A stretch of 5,775 bases of DNA from positions 4,750 through 10,524 of the forward strand of contig QHVD01000176.1 in the NCBI GenBank assembly GCA_003222235.1, in the 5' to 3' direction. The position numbers and the translations under genes were made by a program. Positions 1 to 5,747 of this stretch are shown piece by piece (within the stretch, counting starts at the first letter, position 1; each line of letters begins with the position of its first letter). Below the pieces are notes generated by a model. That model ran no database searches. It was given only the letters and a program-made list of their open reading frames with translations, and had not been told where the DNA came from. Source of the DNA: Gemmatimonadota bacterium (lineage in GTDB: Bacteria; Gemmatimonadota; Gemmatimonadetes; Gemmatimonadales; GWC2-71-9).

Positions 1-150
1 CTCGCAATCGGCCAGGGGGCGCAGCTCATGCAGCCCTTGGCAGTCGGCGTGATCGGAGGGTTCGTCCTGTCGGGGCCGATCGTGCTGCTCGTTCTCCCGA
101 GTCTGTATCGCTTGCTCGATCCAGCCGGGCGGCTCGCCGGCGAGGAGTGA
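1..150 (+). CDS. RND-family efflux pump permease, C-terminal end (partial, 5' end outside window)
   Basis: Frame 1 is open from the first base and ends at TGA 148-150, giving 49 residues. They contain a hydrophobic helix with the pattern PLAVGVIGG...LVLPSLYRLL, preceded by a GxGAQ-type loop. This is the characteristic last transmembrane helix of RND permeases (AcrB/CzcA superfamily), where a GAGAExxRPLAxxVIGG...LVLPxLY motif is well known. These proteins sit in the inner membrane as trimers and export drugs, metals or lipophilic compounds by proton antiport, with a periplasmic adaptor and an outer-membrane channel. The polar end DPAGRLAGEE is the cytoplasmic tail. The substrate cannot be told from the fragment, although the short tail resembles CzcA/heavy-metal or generic permeases. 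No partner gene follows on this strand, so any adaptor or OMF gene must lie upstream. Confidence 0.87.
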   Translation, partial: LAIGQGAQLMQPLAVGVIGGFVLSGPIVLLVLPSLYRLLDPAGRLAGEE

Positions 151-164
151 CGCCGAGCTCCTCG
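141..164. terminator. Stem-loop between convergent genes, possible bidirectional terminator
   Basis: CGAGGAG (141-147) and CTCCTCG (158-164) are perfect inverted repeats around a 10-nt loop. The left arm and loop include the last codons and the stop of the pump gene. The right arm ends 4 bp before the stop codon of the opposing gene. A hairpin could therefore form in transcripts of either strand. No T-run follows on either side, so this is not a classical intrinsic terminator, and a 7-bp match can occur by chance in GC-rich DNA. Confidence 0.3.
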
Positions 165-168
165 TGCG

Positions 169-522
169 CTACCGGCGATGGGCAGGCTCGTCCCAGGCCA
201 CCTCGAAGAACCCGTTGCAACGCGGGCAGCGCATCCGCGCAGGGTGCCCGACCAGCGACGCCCGAGTGCGGCAACTCGGGCAGACCCCATAATCGGTCAA
301 ATTCTCCGGAAGACCCGCCGCATTGCGAGGGTCCGGGACCACGCTCCATCGCGAGGGAGGTGTGGCTCGCAACTCGAGGAGGGAGCGTGTGACGGACAGC
401 GGTGCGCGCCCGACGTCGAGCGTGACCTCCCGGGCCGCGAGCCGGATCACTCGGTACCAGGCGCCACGCCGTAGCGGGCATTTCACTCCGGCCTGCAAGC
501 GGGCCCACTCCGATCCAGGCAT
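169..522 (-). CDS. Small C-terminal zinc-ribbon protein, unknown function
   Basis: A 117-residue protein. The reading frame is open far upstream (to 834), but ATG 520-522 is chosen because GAGG (530-533) lies 7 nt before it and the longer reading would run through the VOC gene on the other strand. The C-terminus holds two CxxC knuckles, C81-P-S-C84 and C99-P-R-C102, about 15 residues apart: a rubredoxin-like zinc ribbon. The N-terminal 65 residues (KCPLRRGAWYRVIRL..., then VTLDVGRAPLSVTRSLLEL..., then RWSVVP) read as a short all-beta domain of the kind seen in PilZ- or SH3-like barrels, but I cannot assign it. No signal peptide or membrane segment is visible, so it is probably cytoplasmic. 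Zinc ribbons of this size often mediate nucleic-acid or protein contacts. The gene stands alone on its strand, convergent with the pump gene and divergent from the VOC gene. I recognise the overall look from high-GC environmental genomes but not a named family. Confidence 0.72.
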   Translation of the reverse strand: MPGSEWARLQAGVKCPLRRGAWYRVIRLAAREVTLDVGRAPLSVTRSLLELRATPPSRWSVVPDPRNAAGLPENLTDYGVCPSCRTRASLVGHPARMRCPRCNGFFEVAWDEPAHRR

Positions 523-529
523 TCTCCAA

Positions 530-533
530 CCTC
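530..533 (-). promoter_or_regulatory. Ribosome binding site of the zinc-ribbon gene
   Basis: GAGG on the minus strand sits 7 nt before ATG 520-522. It decides the start: the in-frame extension to 834 has no reason to be coding. A second purine run (GGAGA, 523-527) directly abuts the ATG and is too close to be the main site. Confidence 0.6.
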
Positions 534-573
534 GGGTGCCGAACAGTCGAAGGCTGGCACACCAGCGCCGCGG

Positions 574-579
574 TGTCAA
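574..579 (-). promoter_or_regulatory. Candidate -35 box (TTGACA) for the zinc-ribbon gene
   Basis: A perfect sigma-70-type -35 hexamer on the minus strand, about 50 nt upstream of ATG 522. At 16-18 bp spacing the -10 position reads CAGCCT or a neighbour, a poor match to TATAAT. Either the promoter depends on an activator or the hexamer is a chance match. Confidence 0.3.
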
Positions 580-631
580 CCGGCGTAGTCGCGCATCGAG
601 CTTTGGGCCGGTATTTTCGAGCGCGTCCTCC

Positions 632-637
632 AAGGAG
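632..637 (+). promoter_or_regulatory. Ribosome binding site of the VOC gene
   Basis: AAGGAG, a near-perfect Shine-Dalgarno sequence, ends 8 nt before ATG 646-648 and fixes that start. Confidence 0.8.
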
Positions 638-645
638 ACCGGTAT

Positions 646-1551
646 ATGCCCGAGGCCTCGCCGCGCGGCCGCTTCATCTGGCACGAGCTGATGACCACCG
701 ATCCCGACTCGGCGGTCCCCTTCTACAAAAAGGTCGTGGGCTGGAACGTCCAGTCGTGGGAGCCCGACCCGACCTACCGCCTGTGGACCATGGGCGACTC
801 GCCGATGGGTGGCCTGATGCCGCTCCCCGAGCACGCGCAGCGCATGGGCACGCCACCGTACTGGCTCCCGTACGTGGCCGTGCCCGACGTGGATGCGACG
901 GTCCGGCAGGCGACCTCGCTCGGCGCGCGCACCTACGTCGAACCGCGGGACATTCCCGTGGGGCGATTCGCGGTGCTCGCCGATCCCCAGGGCGCAACGT
1001 TCGCCCTATACAAGCCCGCCGTCGGCCAGCCGCCGACGAGCGATGACGCCGGGCTGGCCGATTTCTCCTGGCACGAGCTCGCCACCACGAACTGGCGGGC
1101 GGCCTGGGACTTCTATCACGCGCTATTCGGCTGGGAGAAGACCGAGGCGATGGACATGGGCGCGGCCGGCATCTACCAGATGTACCGGCGCGGGGCCGGG
1201 GGACCCACGCTCGGCGGGATGTACGACAAGTCGGCCGAGATGCCGGCGCCACCGCACTGGCTTTGCTACGTCACGGTGCCGAGCGCCGACAAGGCCGCCA
1301 CGACGGTCAAACGGCTGGGCGGCCGAGTGATCTATGGCCCCGCGGACGTGCCGGGAGGCGGTCGCATCGCTCAGTGTCTCGACCCACAGGGCGCGATGTT
1401 CGCAGTGCATGCGACCGCAGCCGCACCGGCCCGGTCGGCGCGCAAGACGACGAAAGCCAATAAAACGAAAGCCAGTAAGAGGACCAAGCGGACGGTCAAG
1501 AAGGCGACGGCGAAGGCGCGCGTGAGCGCGAAGAAGAAGCGGCGGCGCTAG
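646..1551 (+). CDS. Two-domain VOC (glyoxalase/CFP30B-like) protein with histone-H1-like basic tail
   Basis: A 301-residue protein with start fixed by AAGGAG 8 nt upstream. Two homologous VOC (vicinal oxygen chelate, betaalphabetabetabeta) domains lie at about residues 8-123 and 138-256. They share FxWHEL (10-15 and 140-145), an FY...GW helix, a G-G-hydrophobic strand and a final DPQGAxFA strand (113-120 and 246-253), about 130-133 residues apart. The layout matches the mycobacterial CFP30B/Rv0577-like group, annotated as glyoxalase or hydroxylase-like. H13 and H143 sit where the first metal ligand usually is; the remaining ligands, and hence activity, cannot be judged by eye. The substrate is unknown: VOC proteins include glyoxalases, dioxygenases and resistance proteins. 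After residue 257 the protein changes character: residues 261-301 have 12 Lys and 8 Arg among 41, with Ala/Thr/Ser, ending KKKRRR. This resembles bacterial H1-like tails and could bind DNA, RNA or polyphosphate. No signal peptide is present. The stop overlaps that of the next gene. Confidence 0.92.
   Translation: MPEASPRGRFIWHELMTTDPDSAVPFYKKVVGWNVQSWEPDPTYRLWTMGDSPMGGLMPLPEHAQRMGTPPYWLPYVAVPDVDATVRQATSLGARTYVEPRDIPVGRFAVLADPQGATFALYKPAVGQPPTSDDAGLADFSWHELATTNWRAAWDFYHALFGWEKTEAMDMGAAGIYQMYRRGAGGPTLGGMYDKSAEMPAPPHWLCYVTVPSADKAATTVKRLGGRVIYGPADVPGGGRIAQCLDPQGAMFAVHATAAAPARSARKTTKANKTKASKRTKRTVKKATAKARVSAKKKRRR
1426..1548 (+). other. Coding segment for the Lys/Arg/Ala-rich C-terminal tail of the VOC protein
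   Basis: Codons 261-301. Base use shifts here to A-rich (AAA and AAG codons, AAT, AGT), unlike the preceding GC-rich VOC domains. The 10-bp sequence ACGAAAGCCA occurs twice (1450-1459 and 1465-1474), exactly five codons apart, encoding TKAN-K-TKAS. This suggests that the tail grew by short in-frame duplications. It is predicted to be disordered and strongly cationic. Confidence 0.75.
1548..1551. other. CTAG: overlapping stop codons of two convergent genes
   Basis: The palindrome CTAG supplies TAG to the plus-strand VOC gene (1549-1551) and TAG to the minus-strand signalling gene (1550-1548). There is no intergenic space, so any terminator of either gene must lie inside the other's coding region. 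Confidence 0.9.
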
Positions 1552-4500
1552 GCCGCGGTCACCTCCTGCGCGAGCCGCCGGACCCAGGCGTCGCGATCGC
1601 GCGCGTAGCGTGCCAGCACCTCGGCCGCGCGCGGATGAGGAATCTGCTTGAGGGCCAAGGCTGCCGTGGCTCGCACCTCGCTGCCCCAGCGCCGCCCGAA
1701 CACGAGGAACTTGCGCGCCCGCAGCACGCCCTCCAGTGGGTCGATCGCGGCCGCGTCGTCCGATTGCCCGAGCGCCTGGCAGCACAGCACCGCATCGCTC
1801 GCCTGCTTCGTCCCCTCGAGGATCGCGGCAAGCGCGTGCACTCCGCCGGGCGTGTGAAACACCATCAAGGCGTGGATGGCCGCCCGAACCACCCAAGGAT
1901 CCGAGTGGCGTGCCAACGGGAGAATCACGTCGATCAAGTCGTCCTGTCGCAGCCGCTCGAATAGCTGGAACGCGGCCCGCCGGACCTTGGGGCTGTCATC
2001 GAGGAGACAGTGTTGTAGCTCGTCCCGCAGGTCGTGCGTGACCGCGTCGATCACCTCGAGCAGGCGCGTGCGCGGGTCGACGAGTACCTCAGTCGCGAGC
2101 GCCCGCTTGATCTGCTCCGCGCCCGCCGGCCCCGCCTCGGCGACCAGCTTGGCCGCGAGCTGCCGCACGTGGAAGTTGCTCTCTTGCCTGATCACGGACA
2201 GGAGCACGGGAACGGCCGTCACTCCGAGCACGCCGAGAACCTGCGCGGCCCGCTCCAGGCGGTCGGGCTCGCCGGAGCGCATGTCTTCGTCGAGCAGCCT
2301 CAGGGCCGCCGCGTCGAGCCGGCCGTTGAGCGCCGCCGCGACATTCTTCGCCTCCCGCCCGGCCAGCTCCGCCATCTGCCGCTGGCGGGTCCTGAGCTCC
2401 AACAGAATCCGGGCAGCGAGCCGGTGGTCGCCCAACAGCACCGCGTTGCCCGCCATCGCGTGGAGCAGCTCGCTGAGCTCCCCCAGCACTTGCAACTCCG
2501 TCTCCGCGGCGACCGCGGCCACGAGAGAGCCCGCCGCCAGCTCGGCGTACTTGTGCCGCAGCCCGAAGATCAGCCGATGGAACAGGGCGTGGCACGCCTG
2601 CACGGTCCTGACCCGGCCCGCAGGGTCCTGATCCGGGAACCCGTCGAACACCCCGCGCAACAGCCTCCGGACCAGAGCGTGCTCGCCCTTGACCAGGAGC
2701 TCCTTGCCGAACCGCGGCAGGGCCTGCCGGAGGGCCTCCACCGGCTCCTGGGACAGCTGCTCGACCGCCACGGCATCCGTATCCGCTTCGGTCGCCGCCT
2801 CGCCGGCCGCCGCCGTCTCGCGGAGCAAGCCCTGCACCACGCTCACGGCATAGTGCCGCTGGTTGAACGCCAGGCCCGTGAGCCCCTCACGCCGGACGAA
2901 GTCGACCCAGAACCGGGGGTCGCTGCCGGACGGCAGGTCTCGCAACGCGCCCAGGAACGCCGCCACCTCGGTCGTCTGGACGTCGGCGTAGACCGTGACG
3001 CTCTGCAGCCCTGCATCACCGAGCAGGTCGATGACGGCGCTCGCGATGGTCTCGTAGCCGGAAGTGTCCACGCGGACGCCGTTCGCAAGCAAGGCGTGCT
3101 GCACGCCTGCCAGCGTCAGCGATTGCCGGCGGCGCACCGCGTCCTGGAGCGACGCGTGGAGCTGCTCCACCGCCTGGGTGACCACTTCGGCCTCCGGAGG
3201 GTACAGCTTGACCTTCTTGGCGGCGGTTTGGAGAGCGCGGAGGATCCGCGGAACTACCGCCAGCTCCTCGGGTTTCAGCTCCTCCTCTTGGTCGATGAGC
3301 CGCGCAGCGCGGACCCGGACGGTCTTGGCGTACCGCACCTGGTGCGCGTGGACGTGGGCCAGCCCGCGCTCGGCCACGGTCCGCTTCCAGAACCCGGGAG
3401 CGATGGCCGCGGGCTTCGTGTCGACGAGGGTCATGAGCAGCGCGCTCAACTCGGCCTCCGTGACGCCCCGCTCGAACATCAGGCCTTGCAGCTCGAAGCG
3501 ATCGAGCAGGTCGAGGAACGAGCCGGCGAGCGCGCTCCATTCCGTGAGCTCGAGCCGTTGGCCGTTCGCGAGCAGCACCTGTCGGTCCTGCGACAGGTGC
3601 AGCCAGGCGTTCTTCGTGAACAGCTCCTCGAGCGCATCGCACAGTTGCTCGAGCGCCTGCGGGATCGCCTTGCTCTCCGGAGGATACAGCTGGTGGCTGC
3701 GCACGGCCGTCATGAAAGCGCGGAGCACGTTGGGCACGAGGGCGACGCTCTCCGGGGCGAGGCGCCCCTCGCCCTGGGCCTCTTCCTCCACTTCCTCGAT
3801 CTTGTAGCGCGCCGCCTCCGCGGGGTCGAACACCATCTGGGCGTAACCGCGCTGCACCTGCTCGTAGCGCCGGGCCTTCTCCTCGTTCGCGGCGCGCTTG
3901 AAATGGTAGGCGAGCAGCGAGGCTGAGGGCAGGCGCCGCTGCTGGTAGAGGCCCTCCTGATATTCGCCGACGTGCTCGTGCAGCGCCTGGCGGCGGGTCT
4001 CGTCGATCGCCTCGTAGCTGATGTCCAGGACCTGCTTGCCGAGGAAGCGCATGACTTCTTCGTTGCGCTGGAAATCGAGGCTCACGAGCCCAAGAGCTTC
4101 GGCCCGGTCCAGGAACTCGAGCACGCGATTCTCGTCGACCTCGGCGCTGCCTGCCAGCATGCTCACCGGGACGCCCTCGCCGAACGTCGAAGCCTGTTCG
4201 AGCAGGCCCCGGGTCTCCGCGTCGAGGGCGGCGATCTTCTCCCTGACGATGTCCGCCAGCGATTGGGGCAGATAGCCCTCCTCGAGCGGCTCGATCACCC
4301 ACTCCCGCCCGACGAGTGTCACCTTCCGGTCGGCCACCAGCTTCCGAATGATCTCGCCGAGGAAGAGCGGGTTCCCCTGAGTGATGCGAGCCAGGTCCTC
4401 TCCGAACGCGTCGCGCAACCGCAGGTTGGGGAACACACTCCGCAAGTAGTCGGTGATGTGTTCCTCGTTCAGGGCGCCGAGCTTCAGCCGACGGATGCCG

Positions 4501-5732
4501 AGCTCACCGGCCTGGGCCGAGCAGAAGCGCTCGATTGGCGGGGTTTCCCGCTCGGCCGCCCGAGACACGACCTCCAGCGCCGCGCCGCAGACGAGCACAG
4601 GAAGCTTCTGGCTCTGGAGCAGGGCCCGGAGCAGGAGCAGGGTCGCTTCGTCGGCGAGTTGCAAGTCGTCGATGATCAAGACGAGTGGCCGGCCGTCGAC
4701 CACGAGGGGAACGAAACGCGCCAGCGTCGTGAAGGTGCGTTCCCGCCTCGTACTCTCGTCGCCGTCGGCCGCGGGCGGCGCGGCGTCGGCGACTTGGGGC
4801 ACGATCCGGGCGAGGTGGGCCACCTCCTCGGAGCTGAGGCTCTGCACGACGGGCGCGCCCTTATCTTCCCGCTGGTTCAACAGGGCGCTCAGGATGCGCG
4901 TCGCGAGGTAGTACGGGCGAAAGGCTTCTTGCTGGTCGCACCCCACCCGCGCCACGGCGAAGCCCTCCGCGCCCGTGATGTTGCGCTCGATCGTGGCCAG
5001 CAGGGTGGACTTCCCCATCCCCGCCGTCCCGTCGAAGATGAGGAACTGGCTTCGCCCCCCCCCGAGGGCCACGAGCGCCTCCGAGACCGCGCGCAGCTCG
5101 GCGTCCCGCCCCACGATCCCGGAAGAAAGCAGCCGGTGGAGCGCGGTCCGGGGAAAGACCTTCTTCGGGTCCACGTCGGCCGCGGTCGCCGCCTGGTTTC
5201 GTCCCGACTGCTTGGCGTGATACAGGGCCGTGTCGGCCGCCTGCATGAGCTCGCGGCCCGTGGCCGCGTCTGCAGGCGCCGTGGCAGTACCGATGCTCAG
5301 CGTGACCCCGACCGTCCCCCCGACGTCGCGTAGCCGGAACGGCCGCTCCCGCACGCGCTGCAGCACCCGATTCGCCATCTCGTGCGCGCCCTCGCGGTCG
5401 GTCTTGGGCAGGAGCATCATGAACTCGTCTCCCCCAAACCGGACCGGCATCGCGATGTCGCCGGCCACTTCCTTGAGCACGGAGGCGACCCAGGTGAGCA
5501 GTTGGTCGCCCGCAGCGTGCCCGTGCGTGTCGTTGACGGCCTTGAAATGGTCGAGGTCGAGTGTCAGCAGGGAGAAGGGAAAGTCCGTGCCGCTGGTCCA
5601 GTGAACCTTGTGCTCCAGGTAGCTGTGCAGGAACCGGCGGTTGTGGATGCCGGTCAGCTCATCCTCGAAGATCAGACGGGACGGATCCCGTCCCGCCTGC
5701 TGGAGCAGGTCCAGGAGCTCAGTGGGCTGCAT
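1548..5732 (-). CDS. GGDEF diguanylate cyclase - AAA_16/STAND-like ATPase - tandem LYPPE modules - HEAT solenoid protein
   Basis: A 1394-residue cytoplasmic multidomain protein with no signal peptide or membrane segment. Residues 20-180 are a GGDEF domain: DELTG (24-28), metal Asp59, guanine contacts Asn67 and Asp76, GGDEF 100-104, and the closing ADTALYHAK..GRN. All point to c-di-GMP synthesis from GTP. Residues 205-620 are an AAA_16/STAND-like ATPase: IVGRDAEL, Walker A GTAGMGKST (235-243), Walker B LIIDDLQLAD with D355/D356, GNPLF (453-457), then a winged-helix and helical arm. Residues 655-805 and 818-963 are two copies of an uncharacterised LYPPE module. Residues 985-1140 are helical, and 1145-1390 are HEAT-type repeats. 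I infer that the solenoid senses a partner and the ATPase gates the cyclase. ATG 5732 is preferred over the in-frame TTG 5750, because the TATAAT -10 box lies between them and neither start has a Shine-Dalgarno sequence. The gene is transcribed alone within the window. Domain calls are firm for GGDEF and the ATPase, moderate for HEAT; the biological role is unknown. Confidence 0.93.
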   Translation of the reverse strand: MQPTELLDLLQQAGRDPSRLIFEDELTGIHNRRFLHSYLEHKVHWTSGTDFPFSLLTLDLDHFKAVNDTHGHAAGDQLLTWVASVLKEVAGDIAMPVRFGGDEFMMLLPKTDREGAHEMANRVLQRVRERPFRLRDVGGTVGVTLSIGTATAPADAATGRELMQAADTALYHAKQSGRNQAATAADVDPKKVFPRTALHRLLSSGIVGRDAELRAVSEALVALGGGRSQFLIFDGTAGMGKSTLLATIERNITGAEGFAVARVGCDQQEAFRPYYLATRILSALLNQREDKGAPVVQSLSSEEVAHLARIVPQVADAAPPAADGDESTRRERTFTTLARFVPLVVDGRPLVLIIDDLQLADEATLLLLRALLQSQKLPVLVCGAALEVVSRAAERETPPIERFCSAQAGELGIRRLKLGALNEEHITDYLRSVFPNLRLRDAFGEDLARITQGNPLFLGEIIRKLVADRKVTLVGREWVIEPLEEGYLPQSLADIVREKIAALDAETRGLLEQASTFGEGVPVSMLAGSAEVDENRVLEFLDRAEALGLVSLDFQRNEEVMRFLGKQVLDISYEAIDETRRQALHEHVGEYQEGLYQQRRLPSASLLAYHFKRAANEEKARRYEQVQRGYAQMVFDPAEAARYKIEEVEEEAQGEGRLAPESVALVPNVLRAFMTAVRSHQLYPPESKAIPQALEQLCDALEELFTKNAWLHLSQDRQVLLANGQRLELTEWSALAGSFLDLLDRFELQGLMFERGVTEAELSALLMTLVDTKPAAIAPGFWKRTVAERGLAHVHAHQVRYAKTVRVRAARLIDQEEELKPEELAVVPRILRALQTAAKKVKLYPPEAEVVTQAVEQLHASLQDAVRRRQSLTLAGVQHALLANGVRVDTSGYETIASAVIDLLGDAGLQSVTVYADVQTTEVAAFLGALRDLPSGSDPRFWVDFVRREGLTGLAFNQRHYAVSVVQGLLRETAAAGEAATEADTDAVAVEQLSQEPVEALRQALPRFGKELLVKGEHALVRRLLRGVFDGFPDQDPAGRVRTVQACHALFHRLIFGLRHKYAELAAGSLVAAVAAETELQVLGELSELLHAMAGNAVLLGDHRLAARILLELRTRQRQMAELAGREAKNVAAALNGRLDAAALRLLDEDMRSGEPDRLERAAQVLGVLGVTAVPVLLSVIRQESNFHVRQLAAKLVAEAGPAGAEQIKRALATEVLVDPRTRLLEVIDAVTHDLRDELQHCLLDDSPKVRRAAFQLFERLRQDDLIDVILPLARHSDPWVVRAAIHALMVFHTPGGVHALAAILEGTKQASDAVLCCQALGQSDDAAAIDPLEGVLRARKFLVFGRRWGSEVRATAALALKQIPHPRAAEVLARYARDRDAWVRRLAQEVTAA
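1563..2300 (-). other. HEAT-repeat alpha-solenoid region of the GGDEF-ATPase protein
   Basis: Residues 1145-1390. Helical pairs recur with the HEAT pattern: AVPVLLSVI..ESNFHVRQLAAKLVAEAG, then LLDDSPKVRRAAFQLF, then ARHSDPWVVRAAIHALMVF, then VRATAALALKQI, then ARDRDAWVRRLAQE. The D-x-x-V/P-x-V-R-x-A-A core is typical of HEAT/PBS-lyase-like repeats, giving roughly five to six units. Such solenoids are protein-binding surfaces, and this one forms the C-terminus. Confidence 0.8.
2844..3281 (-). repeat. LYPPE module, copy 2 (protein-level tandem repeat)
   Basis: Residues 818-963: LKPEELAVVPRILRAL, LYPPE at 843-847, EQLH, LLANG at 881-885, a VTVYADVQTTEVAAFLGAL segment, FW at 941-942 and REGL..YA near 948-962. 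Landmarks match copy 1 at a constant offset of 160-161 residues. Downstream, an acidic Ala-rich linker (about 972-990) leads into the helical region. Confidence 0.8.
3318..3767 (-). repeat. LYPPE module, copy 1 (protein-level tandem repeat)
   Basis: Residues 656-805: LAPESVALVPNVLRAF, LYPPE at 682-686, EQLCDALEELF, LLANG at 720-724, a LMFERGVTEAELSALLMTL segment, FW at 781-782 and ERGL..YA near 788-802. It is preceded by an acidic linker (KIEEVEEE) that is echoed before copy 2 (LIDQEEE). The likely fold is alternating helices with a small beta insert around LLANG. I know similar LYPPE/LLANG segments from HEAT-containing proteins of delta-proteobacteria-like genomes, with no assigned function. 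Confidence 0.8.
3870..5120 (-). other. AAA_16/STAND-like ATPase region of the GGDEF protein
   Basis: Residues 205-621. The order of motifs is IVGRDAEL entry (206-212), Walker A at 5004-5030, Walker B with Asp355/Asp356, a TQGNPLFLGEIIRKL helix (451-465), LPQSLADIVREKI (488-500), a winged-helix-like stretch, then RRQALHEHVGEY and LLAYHFKRA. This is the standard layout of AAA_16 ATPases in MalT/AfsR/adenylate-cyclase-type signalling proteins. The usual DDLQWAD motif here reads DDLQLAD. Confidence 0.85.
5193..5675 (-). other. GGDEF catalytic domain coding segment
   Basis: Residues 20-180. The catalytic GGDEF is at 100-104. The guanine-selecting Asp76 (PleD Asp344 equivalent) is kept, which favours c-di-GMP over the cGAMP made by Hypr-type GGDEFs, where this position is Ser. 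The RxxD inhibitory site expected at residues 91-94 reads GDIA instead. Confidence 0.9.
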
Positions 5733-5741
5733 GGGGCCAAC

Positions 5742-5747
5742 ATTATA
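5742..5747 (-). promoter_or_regulatory. -10 box (TATAAT) of the GGDEF-ATPase gene, implying a near-leaderless mRNA
   Basis: A perfect TATAAT on the minus strand ends 9 bp before ATG 5732. Normal -10 to +1 spacing puts transcription start about 3 nt before, or at, the ATG. No Shine-Dalgarno lies before the ATG (preceding bases GTTGGCCCC) or before the in-frame TTG at 5748-5750, consistent with leaderless initiation. At 16-18 bp spacing the -35 position is GC-only and unlike TTGACA, so the promoter relies on its -10 box or on an activator. A lone TATAAT in GC-rich DNA is uncommon by chance. Confidence 0.6.

Larger units (their letters stand above)
523..645. other. Divergent intergenic region, 123 bp
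   Basis: This region separates the zinc-ribbon gene (leftward) from the VOC gene (rightward) and must hold both of their promoters. A perfect TTGACA lies at 574-579 on the minus strand. A 7-bp direct repeat, CCGGTAT, occurs at 608-614 and 639-645 (31 bp apart, about three helical turns), and the second copy overlaps the spacer between the VOC ribosome binding site and its ATG. I see no small ORF with a ribosome binding site and no convincing RNA fold. Confidence 0.5.

Noticed and set aside
26..562. 178-codon open frame on the minus strand overlapping the pump end and the zinc-ribbon gene
   Set aside because: Composition is Arg/Pro/Gly-rich shadow-frame type. It lies across the RND C-terminus on one strand and the zinc-ribbon frame on the other, with no domain.
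523..834. N-terminal extension of the zinc-ribbon gene to 834
   Set aside because: It would run antisense through the VOC gene and its ribosome binding site. The extension has no recognisable content, and ATG 522 has a well-placed GAGG.
1542..1556. GCGGC/GCCGC hairpin over the shared stop codons as a terminator
   Set aside because: Only five pairs and no T-run, in a region where GC-rich inverted repeats are expected by chance.
2034..3926. 630-codon open frame on the plus strand, opposite the large signalling gene
   Set aside because: It is a mirror frame of a GC-rich coding region: its composition is His/Gln/Leu/Arg-rich with no recognisable domain, while the minus strand encodes clear ATPase, LYPPE and HEAT features over the same bases.
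3972..5333. 453-codon open frame on the plus strand opposite the GGDEF and ATPase domains
   Set aside because: Same mirror-frame effect. The minus strand carries catalytic motifs (GGDEF, Walker A and B) that cannot be coincidence, and the plus frame has no domain or ribosome binding site.
5193..5675. Possibility that the GGDEF domain is a Hypr-type cGAMP synthase, as in some delta-proteobacteria-like genomes
   Set aside because: The selectivity position (PleD Asp344 equivalent) is Asp76 here, not the Ser found in Hypr enzymes.
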